DNA of 64,000 bases. It comes from Daphnia carinata (Eukaryota; Arthropoda; Branchiopoda; Diplostraca; Daphniidae). The position numbers were made by a program, and so were the translations under genes. Numbering within the stretch: position 1 is the stretch's first letter; each line of letters opens with the position of its first letter. Below, piece after piece: positions 35,375-46,250 of this stretch. The notes beneath the pieces were generated by a model, which was given only the letters and a program-made list of their open reading frames with translations, did no database searches and was not told the origin of the DNA. Location: contig NC_081340.1 in NCBI RefSeq assembly GCF_022539665.2, forward strand, positions 2,108,001-2,172,000. Reading direction: 5' to 3'.

Positions 35375-35544
35375 CAGTACGCTCCTGAACATAGTGAGTT
35401 CGTCATCTTCAGAGGAATTCGCAGGTAATTCAGGCTGTATGAAAGGTGAAAAAAACACAAATATTGCAGCGTCCTAATTATTTATAAACCTCGAGCAACC
35501 TTAAGTTGGGCTTGGTATAGTAGAAGGTTCCGGTGCTGTTAGAT
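35375..35544 (-). CDS. Possible internal exons of an unrecognised gene
   Basis: Two candidate exons, 35544-35490 and 35434-35375, have good acceptors (TTTTTTATCAG, TTTCATACAG) and join in phase 0 to read SNSTGTFYYTKPNLRLLE then PELPANSSEDDELTMFRSVL, ending at a strong GTAAGT donor. The composition looks coding. No start codon or upstream exon with the needed phase 2 donor and Met was found, and the terminal exon is not resolved. It could be a small real gene whose ends I cannot see, or a fragment. Confidence 0.35.
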
Positions 35545-35760
35545 CTGATAAAAAAGAAATGGGTAGTAATAACTAGATAACGTAAGATTTTTAATTCATA
35601 CATTTTGCAAGGGGAAAATAAAAAACAGCCATTTGCTTTTGAATTGGGCCACGACAACCATTTTGTACCGGAACCCTCGAGAAGTCTGATGGTCGTGGGT
35701 CACAACCACATTACACTACATTTGTTATCGAATAGAACTTGTATATAACGTTTACAATGT

Positions 35761-35979
35761 ATGCTTAGATTTATCATGTGTGAAGGTTACTTTAAATCTT
35801 CTAAATTACTTATAATTTTCAATAAAGTAGACTTACTAAAATTGGAGAAATCGAAATCGATCAACGACCCACCAGAAGGTAATGGGTATGAAAGTAACGG
35901 ATACGAGACGTTTTATGTTACTACGGTTGAAAAAGACAATAGTTTAACTGATTTTACGATTCACATGTTTGATAACTAA
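35761..35979 (+). pseudogene. Possible GTPase-like fragment (NKVD motif)
   Basis: An open frame preceded by an acceptor-like TGCTTAG reads KLLIIFNKVDLLKLEKSK, resembling the G4 (NKxD) strand of a TrmE/Era-type GTPase, and ends with a stop after HMFDN. No G1 (Walker A) or G3 motif is present nearby. It is probably a gene remnant or a chance frame. Confidence 0.2.
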
Positions 35980-37605
35980 GTATTCAATAACTATTGGTTT
36001 GAAGAGCTTGAAATTTTATGAAATCTCATCGAGAGTACAAAGTCTGCATAAATATTATAATAAATAAGGGACATGTTTGTTAACCAGGTGATAACGGATA
36101 TGCTTCATAAAAATAAGGCGCGTGGGTGGAGGCTATCGTTAAGTAGCATATACTGGAGTCCACCAACACGAATAGTCCGGTGTTCCCCGTTTCCTGATAT
36201 TCAAAATCAACTCGTTTGTTATCGATGTGTAGCTAAACATCCCGGAATTTGGAACGTTCGCGTCAGCTACTACGGCGATTCCGTCTGTGATCTGCATAGG
36301 ACAACAATTCAAAGGTTAGTTGAGTCTTTATGTATATTATAGCGGTCATCATTTGTCTGTTAATCAATAGAATTATGTTAACTATAGATATACATTACAT
36401 CGAATAGCTATTCTGATCTTAATAATTTCCTGGTAGTTCTTCATCTATGTTCAATCCTCCCCATCGTCTGCCATTTGCTTTTACATTCGAGTAAATTGTA
36501 TAGGGGATATGTTCTTTGCAATCGAGAATGCGGGCATCTTTAGTCCCGGTTCCTTTTTTTGTAGACGTCCCACGCCCTGACCCCAACTCTTCTTTGCATA
36601 TATTTTGCGTCCGGAATTATTGAAAACCTGCATATTTTGGGGGATTTTGAAATAAATGCCCAGAGGTATCTAAGGGGGCTTTTCAGCGGCGGAATATAAA
36701 CTTAAAAAACGAAAAAATCTGCAGCCCAACACGACAGGTAGATATTAGGAAATCTTTGATGCCATATTTGTAACCTAACCATGATTCTGGAAGGGTTATT
36801 GGCATTCGAGTTCACGTGGAAAACAAATTCTCGCTTCGTAAAGGGCCAAAGAAGAGCCCAGATTTTCTCCAGGCGTAGAAACGATTTGCAACGGCACGTG
36901 CATGGGGCGTGAACAATCATGCAACCACCAAATTTAGTTGTTTGTGCGGATGTGAAAAGATACTGCCAACACCCAAAAACTGCACGAAAAAAATTTGACC
37001 CAAGTTTGCCGTTGAGCTTGTTATGATGAGTAGGTGAACATATAGGGGCTTAGAATATTTCCCAACGATACCACCCAGCGATTTGGACGATGCAACACGG
37101 GGAAGTCCTGGTTGAAAACAATATGGTCACATTTGCATAGATGACAAAAAAGTTCGTTGACGAAAAAATAAGACTCATTTGATTTTCCGAATATTTTCTT
37201 ACAATGCCAAATATCTATAGCGACGACACTCCGTGTCACGGGTTGAAGATGATTTCGCCATAGTACCATAACACACTTTTACCCGTGTTGACATAGTCCA
37301 AAAATACCCTTATCCACATTTGAACGTGAAGCGCAAACCGGTTGCGTTCGCATTTTTAGACATATGTAAATCATCCGTTTAAGATTATTTAGCATGCTTT
37401 GGCAGCAAAAGATTAATGCACCAAAGGAAAACAAGGAATAATAAGGGAGCCGCCGTTGTGCTGGTCTGGACGCAACAATTGGGAGGACTAGAAATCGGCT
37501 TTTAGCCGTGGCTTAAGAAAAACTAATTATACATTTCATTAGTGGTAAAATGCCAAATGATGCAGGTGGATCTTCCTCTTTGGAGTAGAAAATGCCGCTT
37601 AATAA

Positions 37606-39313
37606 TCAATTAATTTTTTTTTCCAAATTAACTAGCACTTTAAAATTTGAATGCTTTACTTTCATAGAAGATTCATCATTGCCAAGCGTGATGATGTCGC
37701 ATAATAAGCTGATGTTTTCCCCAGTAGGCTCTGTGATAGTTAACGAACAGTTTTTCTCGTCGTTCCCTTTTATGGTAAATGATCCGCTGGCTACGTCCGT
37801 AACCACTTCCATCTGCGAATCAATCAAGTCATCCCCTTCCTGACAGACTGAAATGAAAAGAAGTTCATTAATTCCTAGGTCAAGAAAATTTCCCCTTCTC
37901 CGAGTCTGACGTTATTGAAGTACAAATGAAAGCCATACAAATTTTACGAAATAAATTCTAAGGTAACAAAATTTTAAGGTTGGGCAACATCCTTACATGT
38001 TAGGTGGGTAAACGTAGTTTCTGTAGTAGTTTCGGGTATTTCGGTTTCCGTCGTTATCCATTCCAAGTTGTCATAGTCCTCGGTCACGTATTCATAATCC
38101 TCCTGTTCTCCTTTCTTCGGATCCTTGATGTGATGCCACGGTTTTGGGTGTTTTGATGGTTTGTGATCTTTCGGTGGTTTCGGATGTTTGGGCGGTTTGT
38201 CATCCCATGTCGGTTTAGGATGTTTCGGTGGTTTCGTATCCTTGATCGGCTTCCAATGATGCGGCGGTTTTTGGCCATGGGGCGGTTTAGGATCTTTTGG
38301 GGGTTTTGGATCCTTGATTGGCTTCCAATGATGCGGCGGTTTTGGGCCATGGGGCGGTTTGGGATCTTTTGGGGGTTTTGGACCCTTGATCGGCTTCCAA
38401 TGATGCGGCGGTTTTGGGCCGTGGGGGGGTTTTGGGTCTTTCGGCGGTTTAGGATCTTTGGGCGGTTTAGGATCTTTGGGCGGTTTAGGATCTTTGGGTG
38501 GTTTAGGATCTTTGGGTGGTTTTGGATCCTTTGGTGGTTTCGGGTCTTTCGGCGGTTTTGGGTCTTTTGGCGGTTTTGGGTCTTTTGGCGGTTTTGGACG
38601 GTGTGGGGGTTTCGGTTTTTTGGTCGGTTTTGGTCCTGTCATACCATGAGCAATCCACCAGAACAAAGACGATTTGGTCGCAAAGGCTGCAGCGCTTGCC
38701 ACGGCCGCCGCACCAGCCGCTCCCGCTGCCGCACCTGCAACTCCCGCAACGATGGGCCCCGCAATCGCTCCACCTTTATTAAATGTTTTAAATCCACATG
38801 ATTAGGACGAAATCATAATAAATCGTCTTATCAATGGTAAAATGACATACCGTTCCCATCGGATTGAGCCTGCAATCCGTCATTGCGAATAAGGTTCCTC
38901 GAGCTATCGATGAGGACGGCATGCTGCTCGGGCACCACGTCAGACGTTGTCCAACGATCTGCGCTTAAACCAGGATCGTAGACACCAGGACCAACGAGGC
39001 CAACTCCTACGCCGAACACATCCTGGCGTGATTTGTCGTGAAACCATTTGTTCATAGACGAACGAGATATCCATCGCCGAAAGAAATTCCGCTTCCCGTG
39101 GATGGCATTTTGCGGACAGATAAGGACAAGAATCACCTGCATATAGTCGGTGATTATTACGTAACTATTGGAATAGTCGAAACCCATATCTCCCAAAAAA
39201 CACATGAACCAAACGTTCGTTGATATCACCATTTTGAAATTTTTACTGGCAATTGAATCGAAAAAAAAGCCTACCGTGAAGATTGGTAGAAAGAAAAAGG
39301 TTTTCCTAGCCAT
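37606..39313 (-). CDS. Secreted Pro/Lys tandem-repeat protein with Cys-containing C-terminal domain
   Basis: Four exons in phase, 39313-39275, 39136-38851, 38773-37997, 37847-37606, give 447 residues. Splicing out the first 138 bp intron restores a clean signal peptide (KTFFFLPIFTVILVLICPQ). Next is a unique region to ~108, then a Gly/Ala-rich hydrophobic block (GPIVAGVAGAAAGAAGAAAV). Residues ~155-330 are tandem repeats: about nine DPKPPK hexapeptides, then longer units containing GPKPPHHWKPIK. An acidic, Thr-rich stretch follows (ITTETEIPETTTETT). The last exon is ~80 residues with two Cys (FCQEGDD, SLLCDI) and beta-rich sequence that might be a partial CUB-like fold; this is a weak guess. 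Extreme Pro/Lys repeats suggest a structural, cuticular or adhesive role. No family is recognised. Confidence 0.7.
38257..38602 (-). repeat. Coding tandem repeats: 18-bp and ~66-bp units
   Basis: Within the Pro/Lys-repeat gene, 38440-38602 is built of 18-bp units coding DPKPPK with few synonymous changes, and 38257-38440 holds about three ~66-bp units containing HHWKPIK. Near-identity of units suggests recent expansion and length polymorphism. Confidence 0.9.
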
Positions 39314-42300
39314 GTTAAGGTTAATCTGAAGGCTTTTAACACCGAAATGCTTAAAGAAGCACCGCTAAATTGCAATATAGGCTATCCACTTGTACAAACG
39401 AGGAGATGGTAAAACGTGCAACCACACAACTCGATTGTTTTTCGAGGTATGACGTGGGCCAACGTGATGGCCCATTGATTTACCAGTTTTCTAAGTCTCC
39501 CCATGCGATGCCATGGAAGGCGGGCATCAACGATGTGTTGTGCAACCGACGAAACACGAACTCAAGCTCTGAACGTTGAAGCAGCTTGAACATGGAGCCT
39601 CATCGACCCCTTTTTACCCCTCTAGACGGTTTTCTAGCAGCCCAAAGAACCAGAAATGTTTCGTCATTTATTATCTTGTATCAGAATCCTGTTTGCCGAA
39701 GAACATGTTTTAGTTGAGATTTGACTGGGTACTGGAAGACGAGACGTAGGGGTATTAGACGCAGGTGCGCGTTTATTGGGTTGTCAAGGAATGCCGATTC
39801 CGAAAAAACACAAAAAAAAACTAGTGTCTGTATAGGAACTCTTCAAACCTGATCTATTATCCCAAATGGCCTAAATTAAATATGGCCTACGTCTAAATAT
39901 AGAGCTGCAAATATCCTAGACAGTCTACGTGCAGGGTACTGTTCTCATATAAAAAATTCAAAACCTTTATTCCCAACATGAAGATTATCGATACATTTTG
40001 CGAATTCATTTACGAATTCTTATACTTTGCTTGGAACATAAATGGATGAACAAAAACGCCCCAAATAAATTCTACAAACTTTGAAAAAGATGTATTAGTT
40101 TTCCAGACAATGTTTTATCAGCCGTGTCCAACAGGTTTCAGGTTCCTGAAAATTTCAAGAATTTTTCATTTTGACTGCTTGGCGCACCCAGTAGCAACGT
40201 ATGCAAAAAAAAAAAAATCACCAGTGTTCGTGTGTGTGCCTGTGGTGTTTTAACTGCACCATCAATTGCAGGCTACAGGTGACTGCTGAATGATTAAGTT
40301 AGTTGTTGTAGCACGGCAAAAAGAATGTAATAATCCCAACGTCTACCGGTAAACACATAACGATGTATACTCTACATTATTTTTTTATTTGAAATGAGGT
40401 CGTTTTCATCCAAAGGCTGGGAAGGTCAAGTTCTTTTCGAAATTTAGCAGAAAGAAAGGGTTTGCGTGACTTGAAAAAAAAAAGTTATCTCGTTGACCCT
40501 CTGTTCGCATCCCGAAACGTATTCAGCTCGTTCGTCCATCACCGGTTTTCTATTAACTGTCGGCTAGAGCCACGCTAATGTGAAACATTCGCGTAAAAAA
40601 ATGCCCTAATTTGTTTGTTTATTTCTAAATACAAGACGATTATATTGCCCCATACTCCGGTTTCCCACACAAATTCTACACGAACTTCATATGCATATAT
40701 ATTCATCCAAAATATTACCAAGATATTGGGAAACCTCGTACCGTTTCCTCGACACACTTCCAGATTCTTCTATTTTTTTCCCCCGTGAATTTTTTAAATT
40801 TTACGTCAATTTCGTGAACAGGAGAAATCAATCATTACATAAAATGCGCCAGCGTCAGCTCTGCAACCTTTGCAAGTCGCCAAACAACGAGTTCGTGAGC
40901 ATAAGTTATCTCTAGAAGTTTGCCGATAAATACCTGATAACTTTTCACTCAGAATGCAACTCAGAAAATGAATAAAAATAATAACAATAATAAAAAAAAT
41001 TTAAAGTAAAGTGTCTAAAAAAATAATAATATACCGACAGGATACAAATGTCTGCGTGAAGAAATGAACCTGTATTTGACGGCGGAACGGAAGACAAAAG
41101 CATCAATAGGCGGTGTATATTTTCTATAAAGTCTATTGACGCAACGTGGAATCATTGGAGAAGTTCATTGAAATCAACATAACGATGTGCAGCTTTAACT
41201 CGTGCGTGCTCTAGAAATACGCTTCGCGATGATTCTTGTTTGTCTGATGAATAGCTTAAACCTGCAGGCTTACGGTGACCTAGTTGCTGACTCGTGTGGG
41301 TAATTAAGATTCATTCTCGTATATAGTTAGGCTGATGTTATGTAAGGCCCAAACGATTATTGTCTGAAGAAAAGCTGACGTTGTTACTTTCATGAGTATT
41401 TTTAACCGACCTGTTTGTGCTTCTTAAAGTACCGTGAAAAAAGTTTTTCCGTTGTCAGCATGTGTAACTGAGACTGAAACGACGGTCCGACTTTTGCTTA
41501 ATACTAAATACGAGTTTCGTGCCAGACTCTAACAGTTAGCATTTGTAAGACGACAGCGTAGATGTGGCGAAATAGGGCAAAACAGTCCCAATTTGGACAA
41601 TTTAATTGACAGACGGCTTTCATCTAAAACACATCTGAGCGGCAAACGTTTGCATTGTATGTACATGCAATGTACATCCATGCAACAAAAAATTTATTCG
41701 GGAGCAGTCTTTAGTGTAAGACTAAAAACCTTGCTTCTTTTTTTTTTTTATTAAGACTTTCTGGAAACCTGAAACTGTTGGCACAATGCAAATCGTTTTA
41801 CAAAGCGTTTGTGTTACGACTATGTTGGCTATCAAATGTTGAAACGAAAACAGGGAAATGAACTTAATTCATACTGCTACTGATCGACTGCTTTTTGTAG
41901 GGGCCATAAGATATGGTTGAAAATCAGACAAGTAAAAACTGCCCTGATTAAGTAATGTTTTTGCATTTTCTGCAGCAGGGAGAGGAACCACAATTTGTTA
42001 ATTAATTACAGGCTAATTGCTAGTTGATATACTCGAAAAAAAAGATTTTTTTCTATTGGATCAGTTGTCCTTGGCTTGAAATTTCCGTTAGCAAACTTGA
42101 ATTGTAGGGGCGAGTAGATTCCAAACGCTCCATATGCATGTCAACACATTTCACCGCCATATTCTAATGGAAAACAGGGACACACCTTTATAGTGCCTCT
42201 CCGAAATCCAGTTTGAACTGCTAAAAAGATTCATCGAACATGGAAAACTATGATGCAGGCAAAAGGCCTACAGGAAGGCAGCAATCTGCCCTCGTTCTCA

Positions 42301-42979
42301 CATTTACTGTCCAGAGATACTGTCACGAAAATGGCCCTCAATTAGCTACCGACTCATTTCGAAGAACCTGCTGTATAGCTTCCATAACTGACCGCCGCAA
42401 CTTCAAATCAAGATCCCTTGAATGATGTGCCGTTTTTCTTTCTTTGGCCTCCTTTTCTTCTACGAGATTTTTAACAAAGGGACGGAATCACATCCGTTTG
42501 GAAAGTGGATGAAACCAAAAACTAGGCTACCGTATCATCAGATATCATACGGTCTGTGCAACACACTGAAGTCGTTTTTCGACTACTCTGTGAACCTCAC
42601 TGATTTTTATGTTAATTCACCATTAAGAATCATGTGGCAGATTATGCACGTATGCAAAAAGTGAAGTTTTACAATAATGTTAAATGCAAAACTTCTGACG
42701 GTAAAAGCATATAAGGTTAGGCGACAGTTGTCACGTGTCCTTCTGATAACGAGAACACCTAAAGGAGTGTTATTTATCACTCTAAGTGCATTAAAGGTTA
42801 CACACGGGATGTTTCTAACGTGTTATGGCATTTGCAGGAAGCCTTTTCATTTTAAGAAGCCCACGGAGGAATACAGAAAATATACATATTCCAGCACCAT
42901 CTAAGAGCGCATCGATGAATTATAAGCCTGCAAAAAGTTTTTCCAAAAGTACGATCCGTAACTTACACTTAGCGCTACT
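39314..42979. other. Gene-poor region
   Basis: About 3.7 kb upstream of the Pro/Lys-repeat gene. I see no exon with splice support or family signature; the frames at 40691-40915 and 42240-42904 are short and unremarkable. No RNA gene was recognised. Confidence 0.5.
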
Positions 42980-43166
42980 ATAAGGCAATCCGTTTAACCC
43001 CCCCCCCCCCCCCCAAAAAAAAAAAATATCGGCCTTTTTTTTTCTATTTCACTGCTACCGCCATCTATCGGTTGGTAAGAGTAAAACAGAAAGTCAGGCC
43101 GATATTTTTTTTTTTTTTTTTTTTTTTTTTTGGGGGGGGGGGGGGGAAAACGGGTTGCCATACATT
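42980..43166. mobile_element. MITE-like foldback element with C/A and T/G homopolymer stem
   Basis: The ends are inverted repeats: TAAGGCAATCCGTTTA at the left pairs with AAAACGGGTTGCCATA at the right. Inside, a C17 run followed by A12 and ATATCGGCCT mirrors AGGCCGATAT followed by a long T run and a G15 run. The centre holds CTGCTACCGCCATCTATCGG. The whole folds as one hairpin. It has no coding capacity. Related sequence occurs at 47522-47667. Confidence 0.65.
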
Positions 43167-43456
43167 GCATCAGACTTACCCATTCGCCAACCCAAGTGTG
43201 CATATGTCTTTCTTGGACAATTATTTTATTTTGCTACTATGTTTGGTAAACTGCAATTATGCCTAATATTTTTGTCTTTGCATTTTAGGTTTCCTCTTAG
43301 ATGATCTATACCTGATCATGTGTTCTAAAGTGATCTGCTTTCACAGCAGCTACATTTCTGTGTTCTTTTCTGTTGGTCTATGGTTCTGAATTGAGGCAGG
43401 TATATCTATTATGCTATGTCACTAAGTACTATAGGGAAAAGAATAACTCAAGTTGA

Positions 43457-44300
43457 TTGAGATCTATTCTGATTCTCCTGGTATCCATCTCAACAGGTTT
43501 TTATTTGCTTTTCAACACTCATTTCATAGTGGTACATGTGGCTTTGATTAATATTACCATAAAGACTGCTGAAAATGGGTATGGTACAGAAACCCAGAAA
43601 TGGCATGAGTTCAACATCAAACATGGATTAGGTACTTCTCGGTTTTTTGTCTATCGAAAAAGTATTTTTAATGCTATTATTTTGCATTCACAGAATTTTA
43701 GCAGGGGATCAAGTCAAATCTGGAAGTGTTACAGGATGGAAGAGTTGCCCTGTAGTTGAAAAAACACTGAGAGTGCATTACTGTTAAGGTATGAGGTAAA
43801 GTAATAGAGTAATGCAAATTGTCTAATGAGAAATATCATCTTGTGTTAATAAATCCGGTACAATCCTCATAGAATCCTTCATAGTTCTGTCACAGCTAGA
43901 AGCCTCTAATAATTCTGCTTCTCTGGCTAAAGAACAACTTGTCCTTTACGTTCAGAGTGTTGGTGAAGCTGGGTACTTAAATGGCCCTAAAGATGTTTCA
44001 CTTTGCTGGCATTGCAGCGATTAACATCATACATGGACTCTTTAGGTATGAAAGGAATTTTCTTGAAAAAATTTTGAATTTATGACGAAGCATTTCTCCT
44101 CCTTTGGCCAACCATGTCTAATCTACAAAAAAAAAATTTATCCAATAGGAAAGGATTTTCATATACTGGGAACATAGCTATCAACAATGCAACATTCTAC
44201 GGGGGCTATTTTATCATTCAAGAGCCTTATACAATGATGTTCATCTGCAATTTGTATGGCCTTTCCCAAGCTTCTGCCAGAAGTTGAATCTATGAGTCAT
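43457..44300 (+). pseudogene. Possible degenerate multi-exon gene remnant
   Basis: Several short frames with coding-like composition sit next to plausible splice sites: GYGTETQKWHEFNIKHG before a GT at 43635, ILAGDQVKSGSVTGWKSCPV after CAG near 43693, SASLAKEQLVLYVQSVGEA near 43920, and GFSYTGNIAINNATFYGG after CCAATAG near 44149. Each ends at a stop or in an incompatible phase, so no full gene can be joined. No family is recognised. A weakly similar stretch lies inverted at 46440-46500 beyond the adjacent inverted repeat. Confidence 0.3.
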
Positions 44301-44475
44301 GTAAGTCACATGAGCAACAATTGAGATGCTTAATGGTGTTGTTTTTCTTTTCTCAGTATAGGTTAATAGTAACATTGGATCTGAAAAGATTCTTGGTTGG
44401 GGCAAGACACTGAATAAATTGTAATGATTGGATGGATGACATGACATTTCTATACTTCATTCGGATTCCCGAGAC

Positions 44476-45102
44476 GGTATTTTATATTTAAAAAATTGAA
44501 GTGCATATCTGGGCTCCCTTCCTTTCCGTAGCCCCGTTTCCCCTTGACTCGTAATAAGCCCGTAGGGGGTCATGCCCCTACTGTACGGTATATATAAAAA
44601 AAACATATACCGAGGTTTGGAGGGCTCTGGCCGGAAAGGGGACGTGGGGGTCCGCCTAGTCCGATGATGTGTTCACGGAGGGCGACGTGGCTATCCACAA
44701 ATCCGAACTAAAGGTTAATCGCTCCAGTAAAAATGTTCCAAATCTTCGGCTCTTCTTCCGGCTTCTCTTAGCCAATCACCGGGTAATCTCCCCGGTGGGT
44801 CAACAAGGCAGTGTCTCCCCCTGCCTGGGTTGACGGCAACTTTTGAAAGGGCTATTGTGCCTTTTTAAAGTTGCAAAAATAATTATGATGTGCAGAGAAT
44901 TGTCAATAAATTTTTTTAATAAAATATTTTTTGCAAAATTTGTTTCTTTCATTGTCTGTGTGCGCTGTGTTCACACATTACATTTATCAACTTTTTTTTT
45001 TATTTAGCTTACTCAATTCACCTTTATTGTTTTTGCCACGTTTGATGGTAAGCATTGTTTCCATTGGTATATCGTTTATCTGTAAGTATTCAACTATTAT
45101 TT
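44476..45102 (+). repeat. Left arm of large inverted repeat
   Basis: About 630 bp that recurs as reverse complement at 45602-46250 with only scattered differences. Landmarks include AAATTGAAGTGCATATCTGGGC at the outer end, the hairpin CACCGGGTAATCTCCCCGGTG, and AAAAAGGCACAATAGCCC (as reverse complement). No open reading frame of note is present. Confidence 0.9.
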
Positions 45103-45196
45103 ATTACACTATTTGACTTTTTCAACTTAGATTCAAGGATTAACGTGTAATACCTGGATATTATCTGAAGTAATTTTGTATTTGTATTTTGTTTTA

Positions 45197-45262
45197 CTCG
45201 TATTGGAACCGATCCCCAGACAATCAGCGTGCAACGCCGATGCTCTAACATTGAGCCACGAG
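45197..45262 (-). tRNA. tRNA-like sequence, Ala(UGC)-type anticodon, probably degenerate
   Basis: The minus strand folds like a tRNA: ends CTCGT/ACGAG pair, a D-arm-like GGCTCAATGTTAGAGC (A box), and an anticodon arm TCGGC-GTTGCAC-GCTGA whose loop has T33 and TGC at 34-36. The T arm (GGGGATCGGTTCC) departs from the GGTTCGANTCC B-box consensus, so function is doubtful; a tRNA-derived SINE fragment fits as well. Confidence 0.4.
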
Positions 45263-45364
45263 ATATATATATATTTTTTTTATTATCACATATCATATGT
45301 TATTGTCTAGGATGTTGATGCAGTCCTTCACAACTATATGCTTATCTTTCTATTGCTTTCATAA

Positions 45365-45430
45365 GGACCATAGCTATGTGGTAGAGTCTTTAGCTGCGAT
45401 GTCTGTTACCGTGGGTTCAAACCTCAGTAG
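45365..45430 (+). tRNA. tRNA-like sequence, degenerate
   Basis: TAGCTATGTGGTAGAGTC resembles an A box/D arm and GGGTTCAAACCTC is a good B box. The anticodon arm is not convincing. It lies in the core of the large inverted repeat; a tRNA-derived repeat is more likely than an active gene. Confidence 0.35.
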
Positions 45431-45543
45431 ATGTTTAAAAATGAATCAGAATAAATGTAGAAAAGAATTATTCAGTATTGCATTTCAGTTTTATTTATTA
45501 AGTCCGCAAGTGACTAGAAAAAAGCCAACTTCTCATCATATGA

Positions 45544-45609
45544 TTCATGGCTCATTGGTAGAGCATCGGCGCGGTATGCCGAATATCCAGGTTTCGATCC
45601 CTGGATAAT
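45544..45609 (+). tRNA. tRNA-like sequence, degenerate
   Basis: TGGCTCATTGGTAGAGC matches the A box/D arm, TCGGC-GCGGTAT-GCCGA forms an anticodon-type stem-loop but lacks U33, and CCAGG/CCTGG form a T-type stem around TTTCGATC. The acceptor stem is not evident. Much of it resembles the minus-strand copy at 45197-45262. Confidence 0.4.
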
Positions 45610-46250
45610 AATTGAATGCTTACAGGTACACGATAAACCAATAGATACAATCCTTACCATCAAATGTGGCCCATTGCTTACCATCAAAGGTGGCCAAAAC
45701 AATAAAGGTGAATTGAGCAAGCTAAATAAAAAAAAGGTGATAAATGTAATGTGTAAACACAGCGAAAACATACAATGAAAGAAACATATTTTGCAAAAAA
45801 TATTTTATAAAAAAATTTTATTGACAATTCTCTGCACATTGGAATTATTTTTGCAACTTTAAAAAGGCACAATAGCCCTTTCAAAAGTTGCCGTCAACCC
45901 AGGCAGGGGGAGACACTGCCTTGTTGACCCACCGGGGAGATTACCCGGTGTTTGGCTAAGAGAAGCCGGAAGAAGAGCCGAAGATATGGAACATTTTTAC
46001 TGGAGCGATTAACCTTTAGTTCGGATTTGTGGATAGCCACGTCGCCCTCCGTGAACACATCATCGGACTAAGCGGACCCCCACGTCCCCTTTCCGGCCAG
46101 AGCCCTCCAAACCTCGGTATATGTTATTTTTATATATACCGTACAGTAGGGGCATGACCCCCTACGGGCTTATTACGAGTCAAGGGGAAACGGGGCTACG
46201 GAAAGGAAGGGAGCCCAGATATGCACTTCAATTTTTAAATAATTAATACC
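45602..46250 (-). repeat. Right arm of large inverted repeat
   Basis: Reverse complement of 44476-45102, with small indels (for example a duplicated TTACCATCAAAGG-type block near 45658-45690). The sequence between the arms is about 500 bp and contains the three tRNA-like units. Confidence 0.9.

Larger units (their letters stand above)
34937..37605. other. Region with only doubtful exon fragments
   Basis: About 2.7 kb. Apart from the SSR1 3' end and two possible coding fragments listed separately, I find only short frames such as 36073-36342 (+) without recognised domains. It is AT-rich with few long homopolymers, unlike the 3-11 kb and 24-31 kb segments. Confidence 0.4.

Noticed and set aside
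38163-38801. 212-codon plus-strand frame rich in Phe/Arg/Trp
   Set aside because: Antisense reading of the Pro/Lys tandem repeats; no start context or splice support.
43072-43266. ORF with poly-Phe and poly-Gly
   Set aside because: Translation of the T and G homopolymers of the MITE-like element.
44640-44800. Possible snRNA-like (U2/U5) or rRNA fragment in the inverted-repeat arm
   Set aside because: CGGCTCTTCTTCCGGCTTCTC only loosely recalls the U2 5' end; no Sm site or branch-recognition motif.
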